From assembly GCF_028369295.1 (NCBI RefSeq), contig NZ_JAQMYP010000035.1, positions 1 to 64,000 on the forward strand: 64,000 nt of DNA, given 5' to 3'. The notes beneath the pieces were generated by a model that had not been told where the DNA came from, ran no database searches, and was given only the letters and a program-made list of their open reading frames with translations. How positions within the stretch are numbered: the stretch's first letter is position 1; every line of letters begins with the position of its first letter. The position numbers and the translations under genes were made by a program. This DNA is from Streptomyces sp. HD (GTDB lineage: Bacteria; Actinomycetota; Actinomycetes; Streptomycetales; Streptomycetaceae). Below, one piece after another: positions 28,181-37,578 of this stretch.

Positions 28181-28930
28181 TTACGCTCCGGCGGTTCGGA
28201 ACACGCGTGTGCCCACGGTCACGGCCAGCACGGCGAAGCCGACGGCGACCAGCGCGCCGTAGAGCATGTGTCCCGTCGTGTACGAGCCGACGTACGCGTC
28301 CCGCACCGCGTCCACCAGATAGCGGAACGGCACGAAGTGCGACAGGACGTCCAGCCACGTCGGCCCCAGCGTCATCGGCAGCATCAGACCGGACAGCAGC
28401 ATCATCGGCATCGTCATGGCGTTGATCGCCGGCCCGAACTCCTGCGGGGTGCGGACCTTCATGGCCAGCGCGTACGACAGCGAGGCCAGCGAGACCGTCA
28501 GCAGCGCGACGAACGCGAAGCCGATCAGCACGCCGGGCAGGGGAGCCCGCAGCCCCATCGCGAGCGCCGCCAGCACCAGCAGCACCGCCTGGAAGACGAA
28601 CACGGTGGCGTCCCGCAGCACCCGGCCCAGCAGCAGGGCGAGCCGGCTGACCGGCGTCACCCGCATCCGCTCCACCACCCCCTGGCTGTTCTCGATGATG
28701 ATCGAGAAACCGGCGAACGACGCCCCGAACAAGCCGAGTTGCAGCAGCAGCCCCGGCACCAGGACCTGCCAGGAACTGCCCTGCCCACCGAGCGGCAGGT
28801 CGGTCAGCAGCGGGCCGAAGAACAGCAGGTACAGCAGCGGCATCAGCACCCCGAAGAGCAGGGCGAAGCGGGAGCGGAGTGACTGGCGGAGGTAACGGCC
28901 GTAGATGAGGGCCGTGTCGTGCATCAGCAT
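28181..28930 (-). CDS. ABC-2 type exporter permease
   Basis: 249 residues with six membrane segments and the ABC-2 membrane domain signature (GLMLPMTLGPTWLDVLSHFVP region). It forms the channel for the ATPase encoded just upstream (10-bp gap). The pair is of the daunorubicin-resistance/drug exporter kind; the substrate cannot be inferred. A second ATG lies two codons inside, at 28924. Confidence 0.92.
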   Translation of the reverse strand: MLMHDTALIYGRYLRQSLRSRFALLFGVLMPLLYLLFFGPLLTDLPLGGQGSSWQVLVPGLLLQLGLFGASFAGFSIIIENSQGVVERMRVTPVSRLALLLGRVLRDATVFVFQAVLLVLAALAMGLRAPLPGVLIGFAFVALLTVSLASLSYALAMKVRTPQEFGPAINAMTMPMMLLSGLMLPMTLGPTWLDVLSHFVPFRYLVDAVRDAYVGSYTTGHMLYGALVAVGFAVLAVTVGTRVFRTAGA

Positions 28931-28940
28931 CCGAGGAGTC

Positions 28941-29723
28941 CTATACGGCTACGGGGGCGGCGTCGGCCGGGGCGGGGCCGCGGCCGGTGATGGCGAGGAA
29001 GGCGTCCTGCAGCGAGGCGTCGATCGAGCCGCCGTACCGCAGCTTCAGCGCGGTCGGGGTGCCCTCGGCGACGACCACGCCCTTGTCGACGACGACCAGG
29101 CGGTCGGAGAGAGCGTCCGCCTCGTCGAGGTGGTGGGTGGTCAGGAACACGGTGGTGCCGTGCTCGTCGCGCAGCCGCCGGATCAGGTCCCAGAGGTCGG
29201 CCCGGCTGCCGGGGTCCAGTCCCGTCGTCGGCTCGTCGAGGAACAGCACCTTCGGGCGGTGGGTGAGCGCCATCGCGATGTCGAGGCGGCGCCGCTGGCC
29301 GCCGGAGAGCGCGCCCGCCTTGCGGTCGAGGAGGTCGGTCAGGCCCAGGTCGCGGGCCAGCTCCTCGGCGCGCTCGGCGGCCTGGGCCTTCGTCAGGCGG
29401 TACAGGCGGCCCTGGGTGACCAGTTCCTCCCGCACGCTGATCTGCGGGTCGACCCCGCCCGACTGGGCCACGTAACCGCAGGCCCGCCGCACCCCGGCGG
29501 GGTCGGTCGCGAGATCGCGGCCCGCCACGGTGGCCGCGCCCCCGGTGGGCGGCAGCAGGGTTGTCAGCATCCGCAGGGTCGTCGTCTTGCCCGCCCCGTT
29601 GGGGCCCAGGAAGCCGAGGATCTCGCCCTCGCGCACGGTCAGGTCGATGCCGCGCACGGCCTCCACCGGGCCGAGCTTGGTCTGGAAGGTACGGGCCAGT
29701 CCGGCCGTACTGATGATTGGCAT
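28941..29723 (-). CDS. ABC exporter ATP-binding protein (DrrA-like)
   Basis: 260 residues. Walker A GPNGAGKTTT near 42-51, signature LSGGQRRRLDIAMAL, Walker B VLFLDEPTTGLD and switch His in TTHHLDEAD. The short C-terminal tail is typical of DrrA-type exporters. First gene of the exporter operon and divergent from the TetR gene 79 bp away, which probably represses it. Confidence 0.93.
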   Translation of the reverse strand: MPIISTAGLARTFQTKLGPVEAVRGIDLTVREGEILGFLGPNGAGKTTTLRMLTTLLPPTGGAATVAGRDLATDPAGVRRACGYVAQSGGVDPQISVREELVTQGRLYRLTKAQAAERAEELARDLGLTDLLDRKAGALSGGQRRRLDIAMALTHRPKVLFLDEPTTGLDPGSRADLWDLIRRLRDEHGTTVFLTTHHLDEADALSDRLVVVDKGVVVAEGTPTALKLRYGGSIDASLQDAFLAITGRGPAPADAAPVAV

Positions 29724-29747
29724 GGCCCCAGAAAAACAGAGTCTCTT

Positions 29748-29772
29748 AAATTTTGCAATGACCCCAAAGTTT
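29748..29772. promoter_or_regulatory. Candidate TetR operator
   Basis: Imperfect dyad AAATTTTG-N9-CAAAGTTT (7 of 8 positions pair) in the AT-richer gap between the exporter ATPase and the divergent TetR gene. Position and symmetry fit a shared operator for autoregulation and exporter control. Confidence 0.5.
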
Positions 29773-29802
29773 CAGCGAACCCATCGAAGCTAGGATGAGG
29801 TC

Positions 29803-30444
29803 ATGGCTGAGGGGCTCAGGGAACGGAAGAAGCGCGAGACGAGGCAGCGGATCTCGGACATCGCCACGGGCCTGTTCCTGGAGCACGGCTTCGTGACGGT
29901 GACCATCGCCGAAGTGGCGGAAGCCGCCGACGTGTCCGTGAACACCGTCTACAACTACTTCCCGGCGAAGGAGGACCTCTTCTTCGACCGCTCCGCCGGT
30001 GTCGTGGAGCAGCTCTCCCGCTGGGTGCGCGCCCGCGACGCGGGGGAGTCGGCCGCCCGGGCCGTGCTGCGCGAACTGCGCCGCGAGACCGAGGCGGTCT
30101 CGCCCCGGCTCGGCCTCATGGCGGGGTACGACCGGTTCATGCGCGTCATCCACGAGGCGCCGCCGCTGCGCTCCCGGCTGTGGAGCCTCCAGCAGGAGAT
30201 CCACGACCACCTCGAAGCCACCCTGCGCGAGGAGACCGCCGCCGCCGCCGGCGACCCGCTGCCGGGGCTGATCGCCGGTCAGATCGCCTGGACCCACCAG
30301 ACCGTCTTCGTCACCGTCGGCCGCGAGATGCTCAAGGGCCGCAATCCGGGCGAAGTGTCCCGTGAGGTGCTGGTACTCATCGACGACATCGAGGAGCTGT
30401 TGAGCGAGAAGGTGCTCAACTACGCCGTCCGAGCCGCGCAATGA
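29803..30444 (+). CDS. TetR-family transcriptional repressor
   Basis: 213 residues. The N-terminal TetR HTH (~10-60) has the classic pattern RQRISDIATGLFLEHGF ... TIAEVAEAADVSVNTVYNYFPAKEDLF. The C-terminal ligand domain is helical and unassigned. It is divergently arranged with the drug-type ABC exporter, the standard layout for a TetR that senses the exported compound. Confidence 0.95.
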   Translation: MAEGLRERKKRETRQRISDIATGLFLEHGFVTVTIAEVAEAADVSVNTVYNYFPAKEDLFFDRSAGVVEQLSRWVRARDAGESAARAVLRELRRETEAVSPRLGLMAGYDRFMRVIHEAPPLRSRLWSLQQEIHDHLEATLREETAAAAGDPLPGLIAGQIAWTHQTVFVTVGREMLKGRNPGEVSREVLVLIDDIEELLSEKVLNYAVRAAQ

Positions 30445-30580
30445 CCCCTGCCGGTGTGATGTCCGTCAGATGAGACGTGACTCGCGTTACTAACCGGTCA
30501 CACAGTGCCTCACTCCCGCTAAGGTCCGCCGAAGAGCAACGTAAACAGGGTGTAAGGCGTTTCAAAGGGGAGTCGCAACA

Positions 30581-31429
30581 GTGGCACGGAAGCTTGCCGT
30601 CATCGGCGCCGGCTTGATGGGTTCCGGGATCGCCCAGGTCTCCGCTCAGGCGGGATGGGACGTCGTCCTGCGGGACGTCACCGACGAAGCGCTCAAGCGT
30701 GGCACCGACGGCATCAAGGCCTCGTACGACAAGTTCGTCAGCAAGGGCAGGCTGGAGGCGCACGACGCCGACGCCGCGCTCGCCCGCATCACCGCGACCA
30801 CCGACCTGGACGCCGTCGCGGACGCGGACGTCGTCGTCGAGGCCGTCTTCGAGAAGCTGGAGGTCAAGCACGAGATCTTCCGCGCGCTCGACAAGATCGT
30901 GCGCGAGGACGCCGTGCTCGCGTCCAACACCTCCGCCATCCCGATCACCAAGATCGCGGCGGCCACCGAGCACCCGGAGCGGGTCGTCGGCGTGCACTTC
31001 TTCTCGCCGGTGCCGATGATGCAGCTCGTCGAGCTCGTCCGCGGTTACAAGACGAGCGACGAAGCCCTCGCCACCGCGCGGGAGTTCGCCGAGTCCGTCG
31101 GCAAGACCTGCATCGTCGTCAACCGTGACGTCGCCGGCTTCGTCACCACCCGGCTGATCTCGGCGCTCGTCGTCGAGGCCACCAAGCTCTACGAGTCGGG
31201 CGTCGCCACCGCCGAGGACATCGACCTCGCCTGCAAGCTGGGCTTCGGTCACGCCATGGGCCCCCTCGCCACGGCCGACCTCACCGGCGTCGACATCCTG
31301 CTGCACGCCACCAGCAACATCTACACCGAGTCCCAGGACGAGAAGTTCGCCCCGCCGGAGCTGATGCGCCGGATGGTGGACGCGGGTGACATCGGCCGCA
31401 AGAGCGGGCAAGGCTTTTACAGCTACTGA
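30581..31429 (+). CDS. 3-hydroxybutyryl-CoA dehydrogenase
   Basis: 282 residues, the usual length. NAD(P)-dependent oxidation or reduction of 3-hydroxybutyryl-CoA in fatty acid and butyrate/PHB metabolism. GTG 30581 follows GGGGAG. Rossmann motif GAGLMGSG at 8-15, NTSAIPIT, catalytic His in VHFFSPVPMM, and C-terminal RKSGQGFYSY. It lies in the conserved core block and is probably the housekeeping enzyme, distinct from the repeat-bearing paralogue at 13009. Upstream, TAAGGT at about 30519 could be a -10. Confidence 0.95.
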   Translation: MARKLAVIGAGLMGSGIAQVSAQAGWDVVLRDVTDEALKRGTDGIKASYDKFVSKGRLEAHDADAALARITATTDLDAVADADVVVEAVFEKLEVKHEIFRALDKIVREDAVLASNTSAIPITKIAAATEHPERVVGVHFFSPVPMMQLVELVRGYKTSDEALATAREFAESVGKTCIVVNRDVAGFVTTRLISALVVEATKLYESGVATAEDIDLACKLGFGHAMGPLATADLTGVDILLHATSNIYTESQDEKFAPPELMRRMVDAGDIGRKSGQGFYSY

Positions 31430-31505
31430 GCTTTCGTAAATCACCGCACAGCCCCTGAGCGCGTCACGCGATGGGGTGAATTCGGTATCGGTTCGCTTAC
31501 AGACG

Positions 31506-31540
31506 GCAACCTCTGACCGCTCAACGCAGTCAGAGGTTGC
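31506..31540 (+). terminator. Stem-loop after the 3-hydroxybutyryl-CoA dehydrogenase gene
   Basis: GCAACCTCTGAC (31506-31517) and GTCAGAGGTTGC (31529-31540) form a perfect 12-bp stem with an 11-nt loop. No T-run follows, so termination may be Rho-assisted, or the element may act in the leader of the STAS gene 83 bp on. Confidence 0.5.
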
Positions 31541-31622
31541 ATCACCAGCCACAGCGAAGACTCATAGCAGACACAGGCACGGACAACTCATCGCGAGCAC
31601 GACGCACGCTTGGGGAGCGCAT

Positions 31623-31946
31623 ATGCACATCAGGGGCGACCATGCCGAACTGGTCGTCGGGGGGCGCCTCGACGTCCGCAGCGCGGCGGACGCCCGTACG
31701 GTCCTGCACTCGGCCGTCGACGACGGAGTCGGCGATCTGGTGCTCGACCTGTCCGAGCTGGAGTTCTGGGACGCCACCGGACTCGGGGTGATCATGGGAG
31801 CCCACCGGAGGGCCGGCCGTTGCGGCCGGCGCCTGGTGCTGCGCGGTGTACCGCCGCAGATGCAGCGCCTGCTGGTGGCCACCCGGCTGCACCGGATCCT
31901 GGCGATCGAGGGCGGCATCGGGGTGGAGTCACTGCCCCGGGTGTGA
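31623..31946 (+). CDS. STAS-domain protein (anti-sigma factor antagonist-like)
   Basis: 107 residues from ATG 31623, behind GGGGAG. A single STAS domain: beta strand HAELVVGGRLDVRSA, then LVLDLSELEFWDATGLGVIMGAH. In SpoIIAA-type antagonists the residue after the conserved Asp is the Ser phosphorylated by the anti-sigma kinase; here it is Ala51 (D50-A51-T52). Control by that phosphorylation is therefore doubtful unless Thr52 substitutes. No kinase or sigma gene is adjacent. Confidence 0.9.
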   Translation: MHIRGDHAELVVGGRLDVRSAADARTVLHSAVDDGVGDLVLDLSELEFWDATGLGVIMGAHRRAGRCGRRLVLRGVPPQMQRLLVATRLHRILAIEGGIGVESLPRV

Positions 31947-32209
31947 CACCCGGCACGGGTGGGACGGGACGGTAGGGCGTTCCGGCTGCGAACCGCACGT
32001 CAAGCACAATCCTCACGAGACTGTGATGTCTCGGACGGCGCGGTACCCCGAGCTGTCGTAGATACTGTGCGAAGGTTTAGGGTTCGGCTGCCCGCCCACT
32101 AGACAAACCCCTTTGCGAGCGGGCCCGGACCAGAAGCGACAGCGCGGTGTGCAGCAAGGCCGGGAGGGGCTTGGCTTCGGCACACGACGCTTTTGGGGGG
32201 CTTGAACCT

Positions 32210-34774
32210 ATGGACCCGAACACCCGGGGACCCGAGGAGTACGGCCATGACGCCGGCGCTCAGTCGTCGCGTCAGCGCCCGCCCAGGGATCCCCTCACGA
32301 CTGATTTCGGACAGCACTCGCCCGCTCTCGCCCGCACCGTGCAACTGGTCTCGGGCGACTTCCTGCTCACGGTCAACCCCGTCGACGGCAGCGAGATCGA
32401 GATCTGCCCGCCGGCGGAGCGTCCCGCGCGCCCCGAGAAGCTGACCCCGGCCGCGCGCGCCGAGGCCGACCGCGCCGCCAAACCGCCCGTCCCGCCCGGC
32501 CCGACCCGTTCCGCACCGCACCTGCTCGCCCGCCAGGACGAGCGTGAGCAGCTGGTCCGGAAGCTCGCCCGCGGCCGCTCCGTACGTCTCGTCGGCTCCC
32601 CGGGCGCCGGTCGCACCAGCCTCCTCGACCTCGTCGCCGATGACTGCGCGGACCTCGCCCCCGACGGCGTGGTCCGCCTCACCGGTTTCCACCGCGGACC
32701 CGCCGACCTGCTGTACGACCTCTTCCACGCCGTCCACAGCGCACCCCTGCACCGCCCGGACCAGGACGAACTGCTCACCCTCGTCCGTGAGATCGGCGCG
32801 GTCGTCGTCCTGGACGACATCGAGTTCGGCGGCGCCGCGCTGGACGAGTTGCTGGAGGCGACACCCGAGTGCGCCTTCGTGATCGGCGCCACGCCCGATG
32901 TGCCCGCGCCGTCCACCGAGTCCGGCATCGAGGACGTCGTCCTCGGCGGCCTCGACCGAGCCGCGAGCGTGGAGCTCCTGGAGCGCGGCGTCGGCCGCGT
33001 CCTCACCGAGGACGAGCTGAACTGGGCGGGCGACCTCTGGTTCGAGTCGGAGGGCCTGCCGCTGCGGTTCGTCCAGGCCGGGGCGCTGCTGCGGCAGCGG
33101 GACCGGATGCGGGCCGGCACGGACGCCGTCGACGAGTACGGCGTCCTCCAGGACGCGGCGCCGGCCGACGCTCCCTTCGACACGCCCTTCGCGGGCGATA
33201 CCGGCGCCGAGGAGGTGCCGCTGCCGTCGCTCGGTGAGGCGGCAGGACCGGCGCCGCTGCTCGCCTCGCGGCTCAGCGCCTCCGCCCGCACCACCCTGAG
33301 GTTCGCCGTCGCGCTCGGCGGCGAGGTGCCGCACCAGGCGCATCTGCCCGCGCTGGTCGGCGACACCCACGCGGACGCCGCCCTCGGCGAGCTGGCCGAC
33401 TGCGGGCTGGTCTCACCGGTCGGCTCCCGCTACCGCCTCGCCGCCGGTGTGCAGGCCCAGCTGGAGGCCGCCGGATACGGCGAGGACATCCAGGACAACG
33501 CGCTCACCGCCGCCCAGCACTACACCTGGTGGGCCGGCCACCCCTCGGTCACGCCGGAGCGCGTGTGCGCCGAGGCGGACGCCGTGCTCGCCGCGCTGGG
33601 CGTACTGGTGCCCGGCACCACACCGCCGGGCGAGGACGAGGAGAGCCCCGCCGTGCGGCTGGGGCACACCGCCGCGCCCGCCTTCGCCGCGGGGCTGCAC
33701 TGGAGCGCCTGGGAGCGGGCGCTGCGGGCGGGAGCGGAGGCGGCCCGCCTCGCCGGTGAGGTCTCCGAGCAGGCCTACTTCCACCACGAGTTGGGCATCC
33801 TCGCGCTCTGCGAGGGCCGGCTGGACCGGGCCCGCACCGAGCTGGAGACCTCCGTCGGGCTGCGCGGCGCCCTCTCCGACAAGCGCGGCACCGTCGCGGG
33901 CCGCCGCGCCCTCGCACTGGTCTCGGACCGTTCCGGTACGACGCCGGGGGTGGCCGCGTTCGCCGCCACGGCGGGGGAGGAGGTCCCGGACGCACGGTAC
34001 GAGGAGTCGCAGTCGCCGCCCGGCGGAGTGCCGACCGCCTTCCCGCCCGTCGGGGACAGCACGACGCTGGTCACGCACCAGGCGTCCGCGCCGTCGTCAC
34101 CGGCGGCCTCGCACAAGGGCCGGGGCGGTGTCCGGCAGTTCGCCCGGCGCAACCTCGTCGCGGCCGGCGCGGGCGCGCTGCTCGTGGCCGTTCTCGGCAC
34201 GGTGGTGACACTCGGCGCGACCTCGGACAACGACCCGGACACCCCGTCCACCCAGGTCGGCGTCAACCCGTCTGCCAGCCAGGGCATCGGCGACGACAGC
34301 CTCGGCGCCGACAAGGCGGAGGGCGACGACGAGAAGCCCGGCGACACCGGTACGGCGACCAGCCGGCCGACGGATCCGGGCCCCGACGGCACCCTCGGCA
34401 CGTCGGACGACCCGACGCCGACGGACGGTTCCACGGAGCCGTCGGACGACCCGAGCGGCACACAGGGGTCGGGCGGCAGCCCGACGCACTCCCCGACGAA
34501 GCCGCCGTCCTCGCCCACGAAGCCGCCGTCGTCCCCGACCAAGCCGCCGACCACGCCGCCGACGGACGACCCGACGGATCCGACCGATGACCCGACGGAT
34601 CCGACCACGCCGCCGACGGACGACCCGACGACCCCGCCGACGAACACTCCGACCAGCTCGACCTCGGCCAGTGGCCCGGTCCCGTCCAGCCCGTCGGTGA
34701 CCACCAGTTCCGCCGGCGCGCCGACGTCCACCGACGCGGGCACGCCGAGCACGGACTCGGACTCGGTGATCTGA
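32210..34774 (+). CDS. Membrane-anchored P-loop-like protein with Pro/Thr-rich external tail
   Basis: 854 residues from ATG 32210 (GGGGGG 9 bases upstream). The N-terminal ~60 residues are polar. An NTPase-like region follows at ~115-300 with a P-loop-like GSPGAGRTS and a Walker B-like AVVVLDDIEF. The Walker A lysine is replaced by Arg, so ATP hydrolysis is uncertain. A helical region follows (~340-590, including TPR-like ELGILALCEGRLDRARTELE). A single membrane helix at ~645-672 is preceded by basic residues, predicting a cytoplasmic N-terminus. The last ~180 residues are Pro/Thr/Ser/Asp-rich with PTKPPSS and TDDPTDP repeats, probably spanning the cell wall. Function unknown; it corresponds in position to S. 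coelicolor SCO5387. Confidence 0.85.
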   Translation: MDPNTRGPEEYGHDAGAQSSRQRPPRDPLTTDFGQHSPALARTVQLVSGDFLLTVNPVDGSEIEICPPAERPARPEKLTPAARAEADRAAKPPVPPGPTRSAPHLLARQDEREQLVRKLARGRSVRLVGSPGAGRTSLLDLVADDCADLAPDGVVRLTGFHRGPADLLYDLFHAVHSAPLHRPDQDELLTLVREIGAVVVLDDIEFGGAALDELLEATPECAFVIGATPDVPAPSTESGIEDVVLGGLDRAASVELLERGVGRVLTEDELNWAGDLWFESEGLPLRFVQAGALLRQRDRMRAGTDAVDEYGVLQDAAPADAPFDTPFAGDTGAEEVPLPSLGEAAGPAPLLASRLSASARTTLRFAVALGGEVPHQAHLPALVGDTHADAALGELADCGLVSPVGSRYRLAAGVQAQLEAAGYGEDIQDNALTAAQHYTWWAGHPSVTPERVCAEADAVLAALGVLVPGTTPPGEDEESPAVRLGHTAAPAFAAGLHWSAWERALRAGAEAARLAGEVSEQAYFHHELGILALCEGRLDRARTELETSVGLRGALSDKRGTVAGRRALALVSDRSGTTPGVAAFAATAGEEVPDARYEESQSPPGGVPTAFPPVGDSTTLVTHQASAPSSPAASHKGRGGVRQFARRNLVAAGAGALLVAVLGTVVTLGATSDNDPDTPSTQVGVNPSASQGIGDDSLGADKAEGDDEKPGDTGTATSRPTDPGPDGTLGTSDDPTPTDGSTEPSDDPSGTQGSGGSPTHSPTKPPSSPTKPPSSPTKPPTTPPTDDPTDPTDDPTDPTTPPTDDPTTPPTNTPTSSTSASGPVPSSPSVTTSSAGAPTSTDAGTPSTDSDSVI

Positions 34775-34791
34775 CGCACCAATCAGGACAA

Positions 34792-34824
34792 GAGGGCCGG
34801 GTCCGCTTTTCGGACCCGGCCCTC
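34792..34824. terminator. Bidirectional intrinsic terminator
   Basis: A perfect 14-bp stem (GAGGGCCGGGTCCG at 34792-34805 with 34811-34824) and a CTTTT loop lie between two convergent genes. Confidence 0.9.
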
Positions 34825-34873
34825 ACCGTCGTGGAACTGCCAGGAATTGGCAGCAATGATCAAGAACTGCGCG

Positions 34874-35545
34874 TCAGAACAGCCGCAGTTTGTCGTCCTC
34901 GATCCCTCGCATCGCGTCATAGTCCAGAACCTGGCACCCGATACCCCGGTCCGTCGCGAGGACCCGGGCCTGGGGCTTGATCTCCTGGGCCGCGAAGATG
35001 CCCCGCACCGGCGCGAGATGGGGATCGCGGTTCAGTAGGTCCAGGTAGCGGGTGAGCTGCTCGACACCGTCGATCTCGCCGCGCCGCTTGATCTCGACCG
35101 CGACCGTCTGGCCCTCGGCGTCCCGGCACAGGATGTCCACCGGCCCGATGGCCGTCATGTACTCGCGCCGGATGAGCGTGTAGCCCTCGCCGAGCGTTTC
35201 GATGCGGTCGGCGAGGAGCTCCTGGAGGTGCGCTTCCACGCCGTCCTTGATCAGGCCAGGATCCACGCCGAGTTCGTGCGAGGAGTCATGGAGGACCTCC
35301 TCCATTGTGATGATCAGCTTCTCGCCCGCTTTGTTGGTGACCGTCCAGACGTCCTGCTGCTCGCCGTCACCCTCCTTCAGGGTGCACGGCGGCGACATCC
35401 AGTTCAGGGGCTTGTAGGCCCGGTCGTCGGCGTGGATCGAGACGCTGCCGTCCGCCTTGACCAGGATCAGACGGGGCGCCGAGGGCAGGTGGGCGGTGAG
35501 CCGGCCCGCGTAGTCGACGGAGCATCGGGCAATGACGAGACGCAT
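34874..35545 (-). CDS. nucS: Endonuclease NucS
   Basis: 223 residues from ATG 35545, the standard length; the open frame continues upstream but without conservation. NucS/EndoMS cleaves mismatched DNA and provides the non-canonical mismatch repair of actinobacteria, which lack MutS/MutL. The C-terminal nuclease domain carries GPVD (Asp137) and VEIK (Glu151, Lys153) with the 14-residue spacing seen in archaeal NucS. N-terminal dimerisation domain MRLVIARCSVDYAGRL. Upstream it diverges from the SCO5389-family gene. Confidence 0.95.
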   Translation of the reverse strand: MRLVIARCSVDYAGRLTAHLPSAPRLILVKADGSVSIHADDRAYKPLNWMSPPCTLKEGDGEQQDVWTVTNKAGEKLIITMEEVLHDSSHELGVDPGLIKDGVEAHLQELLADRIETLGEGYTLIRREYMTAIGPVDILCRDAEGQTVAVEIKRRGEIDGVEQLTRYLDLLNRDPHLAPVRGIFAAQEIKPQARVLATDRGIGCQVLDYDAMRGIEDDKLRLF

Positions 35546-35810
35546 GGTCGGCAACGCTACTCGACGGGTCCCGGTGGACGCGATTCGCCCCAGGGGAGTC
35601 CGTATGACCCCGGACTGCCCCTGTTCATTTCTGGCCGATTGTGTGCCTAACGAGAACCGTCCATGTACCCATTCTCCTGGTGCCGTCACCGTCTGTTGCC
35701 TACCGTATTAAACGGGAGGTCGCGAGGCGTGTACGCAGAGTGTCCGGTATCGCGAACTCCCTTATCTGTCCGGCAACCCCTGATGTTCCGGGGGTGCGAG
35801 AGGAGAACCC

Positions 35811-36203
35811 ATGTCGCTCGACGTCTCACCGGCCCTACTCGAACAGGCCGAGCGAGGCGAGGTCGACGAAGCCGCCTTCGTCGACTGCGTCCGGACCTCC
35901 CTGCCCTATGCGTGGGAGATGGTCAGCTCCCTGGTGGCCCAGCTGAAGGTCGACGGCGGCTCGTTCGCCGACAACCAGACGCCCCCGCCGGACGAGCAGG
36001 CACGTGGCCAGTTGCTGCGTGCGCTTGCCAGTGACGCGATACGCGGCGCGCTGCAGCGGCACTTCGGGGTGCGACTGGCCTTCCAGAACTGCCACCGGGT
36101 AGCGGTGTTCCCGCTCGACGCCTCGGTCGACGAGACGCATGCCCGCTTCACCTCGGTCCGCAGTCAGGTGCTGAACCAGTCCCCGGAGTTCAGGGACTGC
36201 TGA
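35811..36203 (+). CDS. SCO5389-family protein
   Basis: 130 residues, ATG 35811 behind AGGAG. Matches a conserved Streptomyces family named after the S. coelicolor gene that also lies next to nucS. Acidic N-terminus (SLDVSPALLEQAERGEVDEAAF), mainly helical, with RVAVFPLDASVDETHARF near the C-terminus. Soluble, no known motif, function unknown. The 265-bp upstream region is unusually long and may carry regulation. Confidence 0.85.
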   Translation: MSLDVSPALLEQAERGEVDEAAFVDCVRTSLPYAWEMVSSLVAQLKVDGGSFADNQTPPPDEQARGQLLRALASDAIRGALQRHFGVRLAFQNCHRVAVFPLDASVDETHARFTSVRSQVLNQSPEFRDC

Positions 36204-36325
36204 CGCCGTGAGTCGCTTGCTTGCCGCTCCTTACGCGGGAGGTGCATTCAGTAGTGGGGCGGCAAGCCCTTCCGGCGGCCCGGGTGTTCGGCCATGAAGC
36301 AGCGATCCATGCGCGGTGGGCCGGT

Positions 36326-37354
36326 TCAGCCGAGGTGCGGCAGCACTTCGGCGCCCAGGCGCCGTACGTTCTCCTCGGTGGCCGCCAGGTCGCCCGAGCC
36401 CTCGACGAGCAGGGCGAAGCGGGAGATGCCGGTCCGTTCGCTGGTCGCCGCCAGGCGGTCGGCGCACAGGCGAGGGGTGCCCACCGGGTGCAGCCCGCAG
36501 AGCAGTTCCGTGTAGGCGAGCGGGTCGCGCATCACACGGTGGCGGCCGTCCACGGTGACATGGGCCTCCAGGCCCTGTCGGAGCCAGCCCGGCATCGCCT
36601 TCGTCAGGGACTCGACCGCGTCCGTGCGCCGGTCCGCGATCTGGCAGACGCCGGCCGACACATGGGCCGCGCCCCGGATCTCGTCCGCCGGCCGCCCGGC
36701 CGCGCGGGCGTGCTCCCGCCACAGGGCGACCATCTCGGCCTTCTCCTCGTCGCCCACATGCATCCCGAGCAGCATCGGCAGCCCGCGCTCGGCCGCCAGC
36801 CGCACGCTGTGCGGCGATGTACAGGCGACGACGACCTCGGGCCCCTCGGCGTCCGTGAGGCACTCCGACGGCTTTGGTACGACGGGGACTTCACGGAAGT
36901 CGAACCGCTCGCCGGTGGCCGCGACCGAGGGTTGGCGCAGCCAGCTCAGCAACAGATCGAGTGATTCCGGGAACCCCTCCTCGTACGCCTTCAGGCCCTG
37001 CCCGAACACCTCCAGATCGACCCACGGCCCCCCGCGCCCCACACCCAGCGAGAACCGCCCGCCGGAGGTGATGTGCAGCAGCGCGGCCTGTTCGCCGACG
37101 GCCACCGGGTGGGCGGTAGGCAGCACGGTGACCGCCGTGCCGACCCGCAGCCGGCTGGTGCGGCCCAGCAGTAACGCGGCCAGGGTGATCGCGGACGGAC
37201 AGGTGCCGTACGGCACGAAGTGGTGCTCGGCCAGCCAGACGGTGTCGAGCCCCGCCTCCTCGGCGACCTCGGCCGACCGGACCGCGCGGTGCAGCGCCTC
37301 CCCGTCGCCCTGCCCCGGGAACCGGGCCGCCAACACGAAACTTCCTACGCGCAT
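36326..37354 (-). CDS. LLM-class flavin-dependent oxidoreductase
   Basis: 342 residues from ATG 37354, behind GGAAGCAGGAAG. Luciferase-like TIM-barrel monooxygenase fold: LAEHHFVPYG near 49-58, TRLRVGTAV-type strand, HPVAVGEQAALL and GRFSLGVGRGGPW motifs binding reduced FMN or F420. Substrate unknown. Transcribed alone and divergent from the zinc-finger-like gene at 37579. Confidence 0.9.
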   Translation of the reverse strand: MRVGSFVLAARFPGQGDGEALHRAVRSAEVAEEAGLDTVWLAEHHFVPYGTCPSAITLAALLLGRTSRLRVGTAVTVLPTAHPVAVGEQAALLHITSGGRFSLGVGRGGPWVDLEVFGQGLKAYEEGFPESLDLLLSWLRQPSVAATGERFDFREVPVVPKPSECLTDAEGPEVVVACTSPHSVRLAAERGLPMLLGMHVGDEEKAEMVALWREHARAAGRPADEIRGAAHVSAGVCQIADRRTDAVESLTKAMPGWLRQGLEAHVTVDGRHRVMRDPLAYTELLCGLHPVGTPRLCADRLAATSERTGISRFALLVEGSGDLAATEENVRRLGAEVLPHLG

Positions 37355-37578
37355 CGCTCTTCCTGCTTCCTTGGCTCCGACGCGGAGCTCCCCCACACCC
37401 GGCATAACCGTCTGACACGTGCCCAGGACACGGCCTGGCGAAGAGATTTGCGGATTGTCTGCAGAATGGATCATTGGGGTGAGGGACTTGTGGGGGTTGG
37501 TCCCGTACGGCTACCCCTGTCCGCGCCGCGTAGGCTGGACATGACCCGTGCATCCTGTATAACCCCGTGAGGTGTTCC

